Part shown: positions 16,382 to 26,379 of the stretch, piece after piece
Layout of the letters: each line of letters opens with the position of its first letter
Numbering within the stretch: position 1 is the first letter of the stretch
DNA from: Agitococcus lubricus
Lineage (GTDB): Bacteria; Pseudomonadota; Gammaproteobacteria; Pseudomonadales; Moraxellaceae
NCBI RefSeq assembly: GCF_003051055.1
Contig: NZ_QAON01000015.1
Coordinates: 35,163-99,162, forward strand
Direction of reading: 5' to 3'
DNA: 64,000 nt
The notes under the pieces: generated by a model
What the model was told of the DNA's origin: nothing
Seen by the model: the letters and a program-made list of their open reading frames with translations, nothing else
The model's database searches: none
Position numbers and translations under genes: made by a program

Positions 16382-18519
16382 GGTCGTAAGCTCACCTGCC
16401 AACAACGATGAATTTTGGCATTACGCTTAAAGTCAAAACCAATGGTTTCTGGACTGATTTCTTTAAAAACCAGATATTGCATCGCGACTTCATCTAATTC
16501 AAAGCGACGAAAATTCGTTGAAAAATAACAGATGCCATCGGTATTTAATAAACGCATCGCTAAGGTTAATAACTCTACATGGTCACGCTGTATATCAAAT
16601 ACATCATGCATTTTTTTGGAGTTTGAGAATGTCGGAGGGTCGATAAAAATAACATCAAAACGTTCTCGACAGTCATTGAGCCATGTCATTACATCAGCAG
16701 CTATAAAACGGTGATAATGTTCGGCAATCCCATTCAGAGCAAAGTTACGTTTGCCCCAATTGAGATAGGTGTTGGATAAGTCCACGCTCACCGTTTCCTC
16801 TGCCCCGCCTAAGGCTGCATGCACACTGGCAGTACACGTATACGCAAACAAATTGAGGAAGCGTTTGCCTGCAACTTGTTGCGCCATTTTAAGACGTATA
16901 GGACGGTGGTCTAAAAACAAGCCCGTATCTAAATAGTCCGTTAAATTCAATAATAACCGTGCATCGCCTTCTTGTACTTCGTTGAGTTTATTACGCTGAT
17001 TTTGTTTTTCGTATTGTTGTTGGCCTTTTTGCGGTGCTCGGACTTTAATAAAGACTTTGTCACGATGTAAACCAAACACTTGCCGAATCACTTGTAAGGC
17101 TAACTTAAAACGGGTTGCCGCTTTTTCAGGGTCAATTGTTTTGGGAGGGGCATATTCTTGTACGTGTAAACAATCGCCATAAATATCAATCGCAATATTA
17201 AACTCAGGCAAATCGGCATCATATACCCGATAACAAACCACGTGTTCTCTTTCGGCTTGTTTTAAGGTGTGTTGAATATTTTTGCGTAGTCGATTAGCAA
17301 ACCCATCCGCTTCAGGTGGGATTTGACTATTTTCTACTTCCCTAAAGTGGTATGGGGTCGGTCTGGGAACGGATTGTATCTGGCCATGTCGGACAAAAAT
17401 ATTGAGGTCGCCATTACGTAATTTTTGTGTGTGCAGATGCTCAAAGCCGAGGGCATCTACATGTTCAATTTTTGCTGCCAATACTGCCGCTTGCCAATGA
17501 CCAAAACGTTCCTTTGCTAGCCGTCCTAATGCTTTATACAAATAAATCGCTGTGTCATCTTCACCCAAACGCTCACCATAAGGGGGATTGGTGACTAATA
17601 GCCCCATCGCGACTGGCTTTGGCTCTAAAAAGGCTAACTCTCGCACACCCAATTGAATAAAACGACTTAGACCTGCGGCTTGAATATTTTTAGTGGCTGC
17701 TTTGAGTGCTTCGGGGTCTGCATCATAACCATATAGATGAGGCCATGTTTTATCTAACGCAACACGCTGACGCTCCTTAGCTTCTTGCCAACAGGTTTGC
17801 CAGACAGATTGCTGATGGCCTTCCCATGCTAAAAAGCCAAAATAGTCACGCATTAAACCCGGCGCAACATCGCCAAACATTAAGGCCGCTTCGGTTAAAA
17901 ACGTGCCTGAGCCACACATGGGGTCTACTAATGCCTCAAATTTTTGGTGTGGCCAACCTGCTTGCATCAAAATGGCGGCGGCTAAGGTTTCTTTTAACGG
18001 GGCATCACCAATCATACGTCGATAACCACGACGATGTAGACTTTCCCCCGACATATCTAAACTGACGGTAATACTACTTGGCTGAATTAAGACATGAATA
18101 TTGATGTCGCTGGCTTGTGTATCCACGCTCGGACGCTGACCAGTCTGTTGACGAAAATGGTCAACGATGGCATCTTTTAACTTCAATGCCATATATTGTG
18201 TATGGGCAACTACCCCTTTGGTAGCGACAGCGCGTACAGCAAAGGTTTTGTCTAAGCTAAAAATATCCTGCCACGGATATTGTTTGGCTTCATGGTATAA
18301 ATCTTCGGGGGTGTCGCTCTGAATTTTGAATAAGGGTTTATAGACACGAGAAGCCAAGCGCGACCACAGACAAAGGCGATATGCTGTTTTTAAGTCTGCA
18401 TCAACCCACACTGCACTCGGTTCTTGTTTGACCACCGTTGCACCGATGGTACTCACTTCTTGTGCCAATAAGGATTCTAGGCCATCTGCACAGGCAACGA
18501 CCCAAGTAGATAAGGACAT
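16378..18519 (-). CDS. rlmKL: bifunctional 23S rRNA guanine methyltransferase RlmKL
   Basis: A 713-residue fusion enzyme that makes m2G2445 and m7G2069 in 23S rRNA during large-subunit assembly. The N-terminal ~160 residues contain a THUMP RNA-binding domain. The first methyltransferase domain has DPMCGSGTFLTEAAL and the catalytic NPPYGERLG (about residue 311). The second (from ~500) has LFAYTCTASVHAALGGA, SVDLSNTYLNWG and DPPTFSNSKKM. Length and domain order match E. coli RlmL (702 residues). It starts 7 nt after the DUF2726 gene and is coupled to the glutaredoxin-like gene downstream. Confidence 0.95.
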   Translation of the reverse strand: MSLSTWVVACADGLESLLAQEVSTIGATVVKQEPSAVWVDADLKTAYRLCLWSRLASRVYKPLFKIQSDTPEDLYHEAKQYPWQDIFSLDKTFAVRAVATKGVVAHTQYMALKLKDAIVDHFRQQTGQRPSVDTQASDINIHVLIQPSSITVSLDMSGESLHRRGYRRMIGDAPLKETLAAAILMQAGWPHQKFEALVDPMCGSGTFLTEAALMFGDVAPGLMRDYFGFLAWEGHQQSVWQTCWQEAKERQRVALDKTWPHLYGYDADPEALKAATKNIQAAGLSRFIQLGVRELAFLEPKPVAMGLLVTNPPYGERLGEDDTAIYLYKALGRLAKERFGHWQAAVLAAKIEHVDALGFEHLHTQKLRNGDLNIFVRHGQIQSVPRPTPYHFREVENSQIPPEADGFANRLRKNIQHTLKQAEREHVVCYRVYDADLPEFNIAIDIYGDCLHVQEYAPPKTIDPEKAATRFKLALQVIRQVFGLHRDKVFIKVRAPQKGQQQYEKQNQRNKLNEVQEGDARLLLNLTDYLDTGLFLDHRPIRLKMAQQVAGKRFLNLFAYTCTASVHAALGGAEETVSVDLSNTYLNWGKRNFALNGIAEHYHRFIAADVMTWLNDCRERFDVIFIDPPTFSNSKKMHDVFDIQRDHVELLTLAMRLLNTDGICYFSTNFRRFELDEVAMQYLVFKEISPETIGFDFKRNAKIHRCWQVSLRP

Positions 18520-18526
18520 AACTTTC

Positions 18527-19054
18527 TCAACGTCTTAAAAAATCGGCACGTATTTGTTGTGCGTTTGGCATACCTTTGACAGGCCAGCGAATAATACGAA
18601 TGCCCGCCGAAGCAAGAGCCTTGTCTTTTTTGTTATCTGCTTTCACACGGTCAGCACGTTGATGGCTACTATCATCTAGTTCGATAGCAGCTAAGATACG
18701 CGCACCATCTGGCGCACAAATCACAAAATCAACACTCATACGATTGATACGATTAAACCATGACTGTTTATCGGCCTCAGGAGACACTTCAATCATTCGA
18801 CATAACTGTACTTGGCTAAAAATTAAATACTCTGGCAAGGCTTGGCGTAAACGCACATACAAGACACGTTCGGGTGGGGTCATCAACTCTCTCGGCACAT
18901 AAGGCCACACCGCCATGTCATCAACATCCATAGGCTCATCTTTTTTATTTGTCCCCCTAAACAGCAGTGCGACAAACAGAATTAACAGACAGCCTAAAAT
19001 TAACAACCATAATGTGCCATTTAATGTACTTAGGGTTTCCAAGGTGCAACCCAT
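18527..19054 (-). CDS. membrane-anchored DUF2726 protein
   Basis: A 175-residue protein with an N-terminal membrane helix (LWLLILGCLLILFVALLF, about residues 14-31) and a cytoplasmic DUF2726 domain. That domain has a restriction-endonuclease-like look: VDFVICAPDGARILAAIELDD followed by KKDKALASAGIRIIRWP, matching a PD-(D/E)xK-style core. Activity is unproven and the function of the family is unknown. The assumed ATG overlaps the end of the SPOR gene by 25 nt; an in-frame TTG at 19040-19042 would shorten the overlap. Confidence 0.72.
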   Translation of the reverse strand: MGCTLETLSTLNGTLWLLILGCLLILFVALLFRGTNKKDEPMDVDDMAVWPYVPRELMTPPERVLYVRLRQALPEYLIFSQVQLCRMIEVSPEADKQSWFNRINRMSVDFVICAPDGARILAAIELDDSSHQRADRVKADNKKDKALASAGIRIIRWPVKGMPNAQQIRADFLRR

Positions 19055-20295
19055 GCGCCAGACACACCCAAGCCACTTTCGGCACTAATCTTAGCCTTTA
19101 AGCTATTCGCGGTTTCTTTTTCGAGTTCTGGCCCAACAACAATTTTCCAAGTGTCGCCACTTTTCACCACTCGGCTACGATAACCTTTGGCGGCTAATTT
19201 GGCGCTCAAACCTTCCGCTTTGTTTTTATCACTGAGACTGGCCACTTGTACGACCCATGCCGATTGTGACTTTTCTTCTTTTGCTTTTTCTTTAGCCTTG
19301 CCTTCTAAGGCGAGTTTAGCTTTTTCCTCTTCTTTCTTTTTGGCGTCTGCTTTCGCTTTGTCAGCAGCTAATTTTTCAGCCTTTGCTTGTTCTTGAGCGA
19401 GCTTCTCTTCCTTCGCTTTTTTAGCTTTCTCAGCCGCTAGTTTATCCGCCTTGAGTTGTGCTTCTTTTTCTGCCTTTTCCGCCGCTAAACGCTCTGCTTT
19501 GTCTTTATCTTCCGCTTTTTTAGCCTCTAGTGCGAGTTTAGCTTTTTCCTCTTCTTTCTTTTTGGCGTCTGCTTTCGCTTTGTCAGCGGCTAATTTTTCG
19601 GCTTTCAGTTGTGCTTCTTTGTCAGCTTTTAGTTGCTCTTGCGCAAATTTATCCGCTTTGAGCTGTTCTTCAGCCTTTTTTGCTTTTTCTTGAGCTAGTT
19701 TTTCGGCATTTTTTTGCGCTTGACTATCTTTAGCTTCTAATATTGCCAAGGCTTTTTCGGCTTCTAACTTTTTTAGACGCTCTTTTTCTTTTTGTTGGGC
19801 GTCGATGGCTTGCAAATGATTATCCGCTGGCGTCAGGATTGGCGTTACGGCTTGCGTTTGGGCTTGTTTTTCTAAATCACGCTCTATTTTATCTGCCGCT
19901 TGTTTTTGGGCTTGTGCTTCTTCTACCGAGATTTCGTCAGGACTGGCTAAAAGTTGGGCAGCACGCTCTCGTGCAGCTTGTTCGGCAGCCAACTGCTCTG
20001 GTGTTTTTGCAACAGGAGGAACGGCTGCAACAACGGGGGTGTCTGGTTTCGTTAAAGAGTAAAACTCAGGGTCTGTTTGATTGGCTTCATCAATCGCAGC
20101 TTCCGCTTCTTGCTGCTGTTGATTCAGTTTTGGCTCTGTCGGTGATACCGTTGCTGCAACAGGTTTGGCAGGAATAGGCTCTAAATGGCTTAATAGTTTT
20201 GCACCAGAACCATCTAACATAAGAGGCAATAAAATAGCAGCACCCGTGACAAGAACGAGACCACCTAAAAGACGTTGCTTAACTGCTGTATCCAT
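19030..20295 (-). CDS. SPOR-domain cell-division protein, DedD-like, with long coiled coil
   Basis: A 421-residue inner-membrane protein. Residues 8-28 form a membrane helix (RLLGGLVLVTGAAILLPLMLD). About 280 residues of Lys/Ala/Glu-rich repeats then form a long charged helix or coiled coil that would span the periplasm. The C-terminal ~75 residues are a SPOR domain (WVVQVASLSDKNKAEGLSAKL, then VVKSGDTWKIVVGPELEK), which binds denuded peptidoglycan at the septum. Its place 3 nt after folC matches DedD in related genomes, but the coiled coil is far longer than in E. coli DedD (220 residues). A segment of about 25 residues (KLAADKAKADAKKKEEEKAK and flanks) occurs twice, at nucleotides about 19310-19380 and 19530-19600. 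Confidence 0.88.
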   Translation of the reverse strand: MDTAVKQRLLGGLVLVTGAAILLPLMLDGSGAKLLSHLEPIPAKPVAATVSPTEPKLNQQQQEAEAAIDEANQTDPEFYSLTKPDTPVVAAVPPVAKTPEQLAAEQAARERAAQLLASPDEISVEEAQAQKQAADKIERDLEKQAQTQAVTPILTPADNHLQAIDAQQKEKERLKKLEAEKALAILEAKDSQAQKNAEKLAQEKAKKAEEQLKADKFAQEQLKADKEAQLKAEKLAADKAKADAKKKEEEKAKLALEAKKAEDKDKAERLAAEKAEKEAQLKADKLAAEKAKKAKEEKLAQEQAKAEKLAADKAKADAKKKEEEKAKLALEGKAKEKAKEEKSQSAWVVQVASLSDKNKAEGLSAKLAAKGYRSRVVKSGDTWKIVVGPELEKETANSLKAKISAESGLGVSGAWVAPWKP

Positions 20296-20298
20296 AAT

Positions 20299-21555
20299 TT
20301 AATGTGTCTGTAACCACTGTTTAGCATGAGCTACAGTATAAAAAGAGCCAAATACTAAGATTCTATCGCCTGTTTGCGCATGCTGGCACGCACTACGGAT
20401 TGCCGCTGCCACAGAATGATATGTTCCACCTATATGCATGCCACGCTCAATAAGCAATGGAGCAAGCTGTTGAGCCGTTGTACCTCTGGGGACAGACAAG
20501 CCCGCAATAAACCATTCATCTACCATCCCCAAACAGACATCTAGCGTACCTGCTATATCTTTATCAGCCAACATCGCAAATACGGCTAGGGTTCTGTGTG
20601 AGGCATGGGGTAATTGTTGCATAAAAAAGGCTGCACCGTGAGGATTATGTGCAACATCTAAGATGATTTCTTTGCCGTGATAGACAATTCGTTCGGCTCT
20701 ACCTGCGAGCTGTGCCTGCTGAATGGCGATATGGATAGTTTTTGCATCAACGACTAAGGGAGCGGCGTGTACGGCGGCCAAGGCAGTTGCCACATTTGCT
20801 ATCGCTAATTTGGGGATAGCCAAGCCTTCATAATGATGCTGATTATTAGACCATGACCATGAGTTCTCTTGAACATGATAGCGATAGTCTTGGCCAACAC
20901 GTTGCAACGGCACAGCTAATTCTGCTGCGTAATCTAATAAAGGTTGTGGCGGATTTGAATCACCACAAATCGCAGGCCGCTGCGAGCGAAATATCCCTGC
21001 TTTTTCGCGGCTAATCGCTTCTCGGGTATCACCTAACCAATCTGTGTGGTCTATACCAATAGACGTAATGACTGCCACATCGGCATCAATGATATTAACA
21101 GCATCTAAACGCCCACCTAGGCCAACTTCTAGAATTACAATATCTAACTTTGCCTGTTGAAAGATATAAAAGGCCGCTAAGGTAGTAAATTCAAAATAGG
21201 TTAATGATATCGCAGCGCGCTCACGCGCAGCCTCAACCTGAACAAAGGCAGCGATTAGGGTTTGGTCATCGACCATCTGTCCGTTTAGGGCGATACGTTC
21301 GTTAAATAAGTGAATATGTGGTGAAGTATATGTCCCTACTCGATACGCCGCTTGTTGATAAATAGCTGTCAGTGTCGTCACAGTCGAGCCTTTACCATTT
21401 GTCCCTGCGACCGTAATCACAGGACACCCCAAGTCACAAACGCATAACTCATCGGCCACACGTTGTACACGTTCTAAACCCATATCAATGGACTTAACAT
21501 GTTGTCCTTCTAAATGGCGCAACCAATCTGACAGTGTTTGAAGTTCTAAAGACAT
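20299..21555 (-). CDS. folC: folylpolyglutamate/dihydrofolate synthase
   Basis: A 418-residue Mur-ligase-fold enzyme that adds glutamate to dihydropteroate and to folates. The ATP-binding loop is in VITVAGTNGKGSTVTTL (about residue 47). YTSPHIHLFNERIALNG and VILEVGLGGRLDAVNIID follow, then SIGIDHTDWLGDTREAISREKAGIF and ILDVAHNPHGA. All are hallmark FolC segments and the length is standard. Gene order accD-folC-SPOR is typical of gammaproteobacteria. The gap to accD is 109 nt; the SPOR gene follows after 3 nt. Confidence 0.95.
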   Translation of the reverse strand: MSLELQTLSDWLRHLEGQHVKSIDMGLERVQRVADELCVCDLGCPVITVAGTNGKGSTVTTLTAIYQQAAYRVGTYTSPHIHLFNERIALNGQMVDDQTLIAAFVQVEAARERAAISLTYFEFTTLAAFYIFQQAKLDIVILEVGLGGRLDAVNIIDADVAVITSIGIDHTDWLGDTREAISREKAGIFRSQRPAICGDSNPPQPLLDYAAELAVPLQRVGQDYRYHVQENSWSWSNNQHHYEGLAIPKLAIANVATALAAVHAAPLVVDAKTIHIAIQQAQLAGRAERIVYHGKEIILDVAHNPHGAAFFMQQLPHASHRTLAVFAMLADKDIAGTLDVCLGMVDEWFIAGLSVPRGTTAQQLAPLLIERGMHIGGTYHSVAAAIRSACQHAQTGDRILVFGSFYTVAHAKQWLQTH

Positions 21556-21664
21556 GCGAAGTTACTAATGAATATTTTCAAATAAAACGCCCCAATGATA
21601 CGCCGTTATGATGTCGTCATGATGAAAGGCTCATGGGGGTTCGTATGGGGACTATAGGCTAAGG

Positions 21665-22525
21665 TTAAACCGCACGCCCCATTAATTTAGATAAAATACG
21701 GTATAGGGTATCGCGCATTTCATGACGATGTACAATCATGTCTACAGTACCGTGCTCTAGTAAAAATTCCGAGCGCTGGAACCCTTCAGGCAATACCTGT
21801 CTGACCGTTTGTTCAATCACTCGCGGGCCAGCAAAACCAATTAAGGCATAAGGCTCAGCGACATTGATATCGCCCAGCATGGCCAAACTTGCTGATACTC
21901 CGCCATAGACAGGGTCAGTGAGTACCGAAATGTAAGGTATTGCTTGTAATTTTAACTGCTCAATCATGGCCGATGTACGTGCCATTTGCATCAATGAAAA
22001 AAGGGCTTCCTGCATACGTGCCCCACCTGAGGTGGAGAAACAAATCAAAGGTATCTTTTCACGCAGTGACACTTCAGCCGCACGCACAAAACGTGCGCCT
22101 ACGACTGCCCCCATAGAGCCGCCCATAAAATTGAATTCAAAAGCGACCACGACCACAGGCATGCCATTAACAGTCCCTTTGACGGCAACAAGTGCGTCGG
22201 TTTCACCCGTCTCTTTTTGTGCATCAGCTAAACGGTCAACGTAACGTTTACTGTCTTTGAAGTTTAATCGGTCTTCGGGCAGCAACTGCATGGCGACTTC
22301 TTCGCGCCCTTCGCCATCTAAAAATAAGTCAATACGTTGACGGGCACTGATACGCAAATGATGGTCGCATTTGGGACAAACATGTAAGTTACGTTCAACT
22401 TCCGCTTGATACAGCACTCCATCACATTTAGGGCATTTACGCCATACCCCTTCTGGGACAGACACTTTACGCTCGTCGACGTTGTTTCTGCTCGCATTCG
22501 GTAAAATCTTGCCTATCCAGCTCAT
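21665..22525 (-). CDS. accD: acetyl-CoA carboxylase carboxyltransferase subunit beta
   Basis: A 286-residue subunit of the carboxyltransferase that makes malonyl-CoA for fatty acid synthesis, acting with AccA. The N-terminal zinc ribbon [12 protein letters not shown]...HVCPKCDHH is complete. The crotonase-like core shows [18 protein letters not shown] and [20 protein letters not shown], with [15 protein letters not shown] further on. Length matches the family. It begins 18 nt downstream of trpA. Confidence 0.96.
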   Translation of the reverse strand: MSWIGKILPNASRNNVDERKVSVPEGVWRKCPKCDGVLYQAEVERNLHVCPKCDHHLRISARQRIDLFLDGEGREEVAMQLLPEDRLNFKDSKRYVDRLADAQKETGETDALVAVKGTVNGMPVVVVAFEFNFMGGSMGAVVGARFVRAAEVSLREKIPLICFSTSGGARMQEALFSLMQMARTSAMIEQLKLQAIPYISVLTDPVYGGVSASLAMLGDINVAEPYALIGFAGPRVIEQTVRQVLPEGFQRSEFLLEHGTVDMIVHRHEMRDTLYRILSKLMGRAV

Positions 22526-22543
22526 GGCGCAAACCTCTAACTG

Positions 22544-23350
22544 TTAAACGGTATCCATTGCTTGGCGCATATCCGCCATTAAACGCTGTAACTCTTGGGG
22601 AATATGCTCAGGGGTGTGTCCTAATTCCGCAATGCGGTTCACTAATACCGACCCCACGACAACCCCGTCAGCATGCGCCGCAACAGCCGCAGCAGAAGCC
22701 GCATCTTTAATACCGAAACCGACCCCAATAGGTAATTGGCTGTATTGACGAATACGTGCCACACGCTCGGCAACCGCATCAACATCTAACGCGCTAGAGC
22801 CTGTCACTCCTTTGAGGGACACATAATATACATATCCCTTTGCGATATGAGTAATATGCTGGATACGGTCATCGGTTGTCGTTGGCGCTAACAAAAATAT
22901 CGGGTCAATTTGATGTTCCGCAAAGATAGCACTTAAGCACTCAGCCTCTTCAGGCGGTAAATCGACGGTTAATACCCCATCTACACCCGCTTGCTGTGCT
23001 GCTTGTGCAAAGGCCTGATAGCCAATAATTTCTAGGGGATTCAAATAGCCCATCAGTACAATCGGGGTTTCTTGATTAGTTTGACGGAACTCCGCCACCA
23101 TTTTTAACACATCGGCTGTACTCGTGCCGTGGACGAGTGCACGCTCATGCGCTTTGGTAATCGTTGGTCCATCTGCCATCGGGTCAGAGAAAGGCACGCC
23201 TAACTCAATAATATCCGCACCGCCTGCTACTAAGGCTTGCATCATGGCAACAGTATGCTGAGGATGCGGGTCACCTGCGGTAATATAAGGAATCAAGGCT
23301 TTACGCTGCTGGGCGCTGAGCTTAGCAAAACATGCGGCAATTCTGGACAT
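22544..23350 (-). CDS. trpA: tryptophan synthase alpha chain
   Basis: A 268-residue TIM-barrel subunit that cleaves indole-3-glycerol phosphate to indole and passes it to TrpB. The catalytic Glu is in [17 protein letters not shown] and the catalytic Asp in [13 protein letters not shown]; the phosphate-binding loop is [16 protein letters not shown] use the ATG at 23350; an in-frame TTG three codons upstream is possible but less standard. It follows trpB after a 134-nt gap, so it could have some independent expression, although no promoter is obvious. Confidence 0.95.
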   Translation of the reverse strand: MSRIAACFAKLSAQQRKALIPYITAGDPHPQHTVAMMQALVAGGADIIELGVPFSDPMADGPTITKAHERALVHGTSTADVLKMVAEFRQTNQETPIVLMGYLNPLEIIGYQAFAQAAQQAGVDGVLTVDLPPEEAECLSAIFAEHQIDPIFLLAPTTTDDRIQHITHIAKGYVYYVSLKGVTGSSALDVDAVAERVARIRQYSQLPIGVGFGIKDAASAAAVAAHADGVVVGSVLVNRIAELGHTPEHIPQELQRLMADMRQAMDTV

Positions 23351-23484
23351 AATTCTCAACTAACTTGAAGTAGAATGTTTTTACAATACCTGATGACTAT
23401 TCCATTAAAATAACCATCACGCACGTCTAAAACCACTCAGGACAAACACAGTAACCCTGTACTTATGCTGTCCCAATTTTTGAC

Positions 23485-24696
23485 TTAAATAACGCTAATA
23501 CCATCTAATTTGGCAACTGTCAGCAAATCTTTATCCCCACGACCTGACAAATTACAAATAATAATTTCGTCTTTCGCCATAGTAGGGGCGAGTTTATGGG
23601 TATAAGCCAAGGCGTGGCTCGACTCTAAAGCAGGGATAATACCTTCGGTGCGGGTGACATGACGAAAACCGGCTAGCGCTTCATCATCTGTAATGGCGAC
23701 ATAATTAACCCGCCCAATATCCTTTAACCAGCTATGCTCGGGGCCAACACCAGGGTAATCCAACCCCGCAGAAATAGAATGCGTCTCAATAATTTGGCCA
23801 TTAGGGTCGGTCATTAAGTAGGTACGATTACCATGTAAAACCCCAATTTTACCTGCGGACAATGGTGCAGAATGGCGACCCGTGTCAACACCATCACCTG
23901 CTGCTTCTACACCATACATGGCGACAGATTCGTCGGTTAAAAATGGGTGGAACAGACCAATCGCATTAGACCCCCCACCCACACACGCCACTAAGGCATC
24001 TGGCAGCTTACCTGTTTGTGCTAAACATTGTTGGCGTGCTTCACGACCAATAATGGACTGAAAATCACGGACTAACATCGGATACGGATGAGGCCCTGCG
24101 ACAGTACCAATCACATAATAGGTGTTGTCGACATTCGTGACCCAATCACGCATGGCTTCGTTCATGGCATCTTTAAGCGTTTTTGACCCTGAGGTGACAG
24201 GCACAACCGTTGCCCCCAACAGGCGCATACGATAGACATTCATGGCTTGACGTTGGACATCTTCTGCGCCCATATACACCACACACTCCATGCCTAAACG
24301 TGCTGCAATAGTTGCCGTTGCCACGCCGTGCTGTCCCGCACCTGTTTCGGCAATCACGCGGGTTTTACCTGAATGCTTCGCTAATAGTGCTTGACCAATG
24401 GTGTTATTTACCTTGTGTGCGCCTGTATGATTTAGGTCTTCACGCTTTAGATAAATTTGTGCACCACCTAACTCTCGGCTCCAACGCTCGGCATGATAGA
24501 GTGGTGAGGGTCTACCCACATAAAAAGCTAAATCACGGTCAAATTCTGCACGGAATTGAGCATCATCTTTTAATCGAACATATAATTTTTCTAAATCCAA
24601 TAAGGCAGCCATTAAGGTTTCGGATACAAAACGGCCACCGTGTACTCCAAAATGGCCACGGGCATCTGGAAATTGATTAAAGTTAATCGCAGTCAT
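23485..24696 (-). CDS. trpB: tryptophan synthase beta chain
   Basis: A 403-residue PLP enzyme condensing indole with serine. The PLP-binding Lys lies in [19 protein letters not shown] (about residue 92), the catalytic Glu in [14 protein letters not shown], and the phosphate-binding loop in [15 protein letters not shown]. The C-terminal segment [12 protein letters not shown] is also standard. The start ATG overlaps the trpF stop as ATGA, indicating translational coupling. Confidence 0.97.
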   Translation of the reverse strand: MTAINFNQFPDARGHFGVHGGRFVSETLMAALLDLEKLYVRLKDDAQFRAEFDRDLAFYVGRPSPLYHAERWSRELGGAQIYLKREDLNHTGAHKVNNTIGQALLAKHSGKTRVIAETGAGQHGVATATIAARLGMECVVYMGAEDVQRQAMNVYRMRLLGATVVPVTSGSKTLKDAMNEAMRDWVTNVDNTYYVIGTVAGPHPYPMLVRDFQSIIGREARQQCLAQTGKLPDALVACVGGGSNAIGLFHPFLTDESVAMYGVEAAGDGVDTGRHSAPLSAGKIGVLHGNRTYLMTDPNGQIIETHSISAGLDYPGVGPEHSWLKDIGRVNYVAITDDEALAGFRHVTRTEGIIPALESSHALAYTHKLAPTMAKDEIIICNLSGRGDKDLLTVAKLDGISVI

Positions 24697-25340
24697 GCTG
24701 CATTGACTCCTGCCATAAAGGCTTGTAATAACGTGAACTCTTTTATCCCTTTACTTGCTTCCACACCACCACTGACATCAACAGCATAAGGTTGCGTAAG
24801 ATGGATAGCTTCCGCAACATTTTCAGGGGTCAACCCACCTGCCAAAATGAGAGGTTTTTGACTTTTTGGCCAATGTCGCCAGTCAAAACACTCTCCCGTC
24901 CCGCCTTTTAACTGCGGATGCCAAGCATCGAGTAAAATGGCTGAGGCTTGGTCATACGCAGCTATTTTAGCGTGAATATCCACATCAGGCTGCATGCTTA
25001 AGGCTTTAATCCACGGTTTGGCAAATTGTTGACAATAATTCTGCGGCTCATCACCATGAAATTGCAATAAACTCAAGGGGACTTCTGCCAGTGTTTGTTG
25101 CACTTCCGTCACCTCTGCATCAACAAACAAACCAACGGTTGTTACAAAGGGGGGTAATGCCGCAATAATGGCTTTTGCCTGAGCGATTGTCACTGCTCGT
25201 GGACTGGGTGCATAGAAGACAAAACCTAGTGCATCTGCACCTAACTCTATGGCGGCTAGGGCGTCTGCTAAGCGAGTTATGCCACAAATTTTAACGCGTG
25301 TACGATAGGACAAAACTAGTTCTGCTCTGTAATTCATCAT
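24693..25340 (-). CDS. trpF: phosphoribosylanthranilate isomerase
   Basis: A TIM-barrel enzyme of tryptophan synthesis, about 215 residues with the start chosen here. The catalytic Cys is in [20 protein letters not shown] and the catalytic Asp in [21 protein letters not shown]; the phosphate site is [12 protein letters not shown] and [15 protein letters not shown]. The open frame extends 37 codons upstream, but that part is not TrpF-like. Candidate starts are adjacent ATGs at 25340 and 25337, or a TTG about seven codons further in. A TACAAT hexamer on the minus strand (complement of 25350-25355) just upstream could be a -10 element, giving a very short leader. Confidence 0.9.
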   Translation of the reverse strand: MMNYRAELVLSYRTRVKICGITRLADALAAIELGADALGFVFYAPSPRAVTIAQAKAIIAALPPFVTTVGLFVDAEVTEVQQTLAEVPLSLLQFHGDEPQNYCQQFAKPWIKALSMQPDVDIHAKIAAYDQASAILLDAWHPQLKGGTGECFDWRHWPKSQKPLILAGGLTPENVAEAIHLTQPYAVDVSGGVEASKGIKEFTLLQAFMAGVNAA

Positions 25341-25491
25341 TAGCCGTCGATTGTAACAAAGACCGCCTTGATTACTAGGTTTTTTATCGCATTTTTGCTG
25401 ACTAAATTGATGACGATTGCAGCATGCTTGTACACAAATTACGCAGACCACTAAAATTCATTTAGCTCTGAAGACATTTTTCACCACTGAT

Positions 25492-26289
25492 TTATAATAA
25501 ATCTGCCAACCAAATGGGCCCTATCGGCTCTTTGGGTAACATAAATTGTGGTGGGTATAAGGCATCAACAAAATATAGCCCACTCCCTGATGCCGTCACA
25601 CCGCCTTGTGTTCGGTCTTGAACAGCGAGTAATTCTTGCACCCACTCAGGTTCTGCTTTGCCCTGCCCAATTGCCATCAAGACGCCTGCAATATTACGCA
25701 CCATATGATGTAAAAATCCGTCTGCTTGAATATCTAAAATAATCAATGAACCACGTTGAGTCAGATGCAAAAAGTGAACGTGACGATTCGGATTGCGTGA
25801 TTGACAACCCACTGCCCTAAACGAGTTAAAATTATGATGTCCCACCAAATAACGTGCAGCTAACTGCATACGCTCAACATTGAGTGGATGATAATGCCAC
25901 GTGACTTTACCTGCGAGCTGACTTGAGCGCTGCGGACTATTAAAAATGACATAACGATAACGACGTGCAATGGCCTTAAAACGGGCATGAAAATCATCAC
26001 TGACAGGTTGAAGCCAACGTAAGGCAATATCGGGGGGCAATAAGGTATTTGTACCTAAGAGCCAATTTTTATGCCCCCTCACAGCTGTCGTATCAAAGTG
26101 GGCAATCATGCCTGCGGCATGTACACCTGCATCCGTACGTCCTGCAGCATGTAAAATGACAGGATGGTTAGCGATTTTACTTAACGCCTGTTCGAGTGTG
26201 CTTTGAATGCTCGCAATACCCTCTTGTTGTGTTTGCCAGCCACGATAATGAGAGCCATCATAATCAATACCTACCGCAAAACGCGTCAT
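25492..26289 (-). CDS. truA: tRNA pseudouridine(38-40) synthase
   Basis: A 265-residue enzyme that isomerises uridines 38-40 in the anticodon arm of many tRNAs. The catalytic Asp is in HAAGRTDAGVHAAGMIAHF. YDGSHYRGWQTQQEGIASIQ and FRAVGCQSRNPNRHV are further TruA signatures, and DGFLHHMVRNIAGVLM is the conserved C-terminal motif. The ATG at 26289 is preferred to a TTG three codons upstream. It lies between fimV and trpF, the usual order in Pseudomonadales. Confidence 0.95.
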   Translation of the reverse strand: MTRFAVGIDYDGSHYRGWQTQQEGIASIQSTLEQALSKIANHPVILHAAGRTDAGVHAAGMIAHFDTTAVRGHKNWLLGTNTLLPPDIALRWLQPVSDDFHARFKAIARRYRYVIFNSPQRSSQLAGKVTWHYHPLNVERMQLAARYLVGHHNFNSFRAVGCQSRNPNRHVHFLHLTQRGSLIILDIQADGFLHHMVRNIAGVLMAIGQGKAEPEWVQELLAVQDRTQGGVTASGSGLYFVDALYPPQFMLPKEPIGPIWLADLL

Positions 26290-26327
26290 GTTAGTCAATT
26301 TCTTACCCTTAATCCTATAAACAAAAA

Positions 26328-26355
26328 CAAAGGCCGCTTTTTAAGGCGGCCTTTG
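26328..26355 (-). terminator. intrinsic terminator downstream of fimV
   Basis: A perfect 10-bp GC-rich stem (CAAAGGCCGC at 26328-26337 and GCGGCCTTTG at 26346-26355) followed on the minus strand by TTTTTGTTT. It lies 25 nt beyond the fimV stop and so should separate fimV from truA transcription. Confidence 0.88.
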
Positions 26356-26379
26356 TGGGCAGTCAAGATATTTTGTAGA

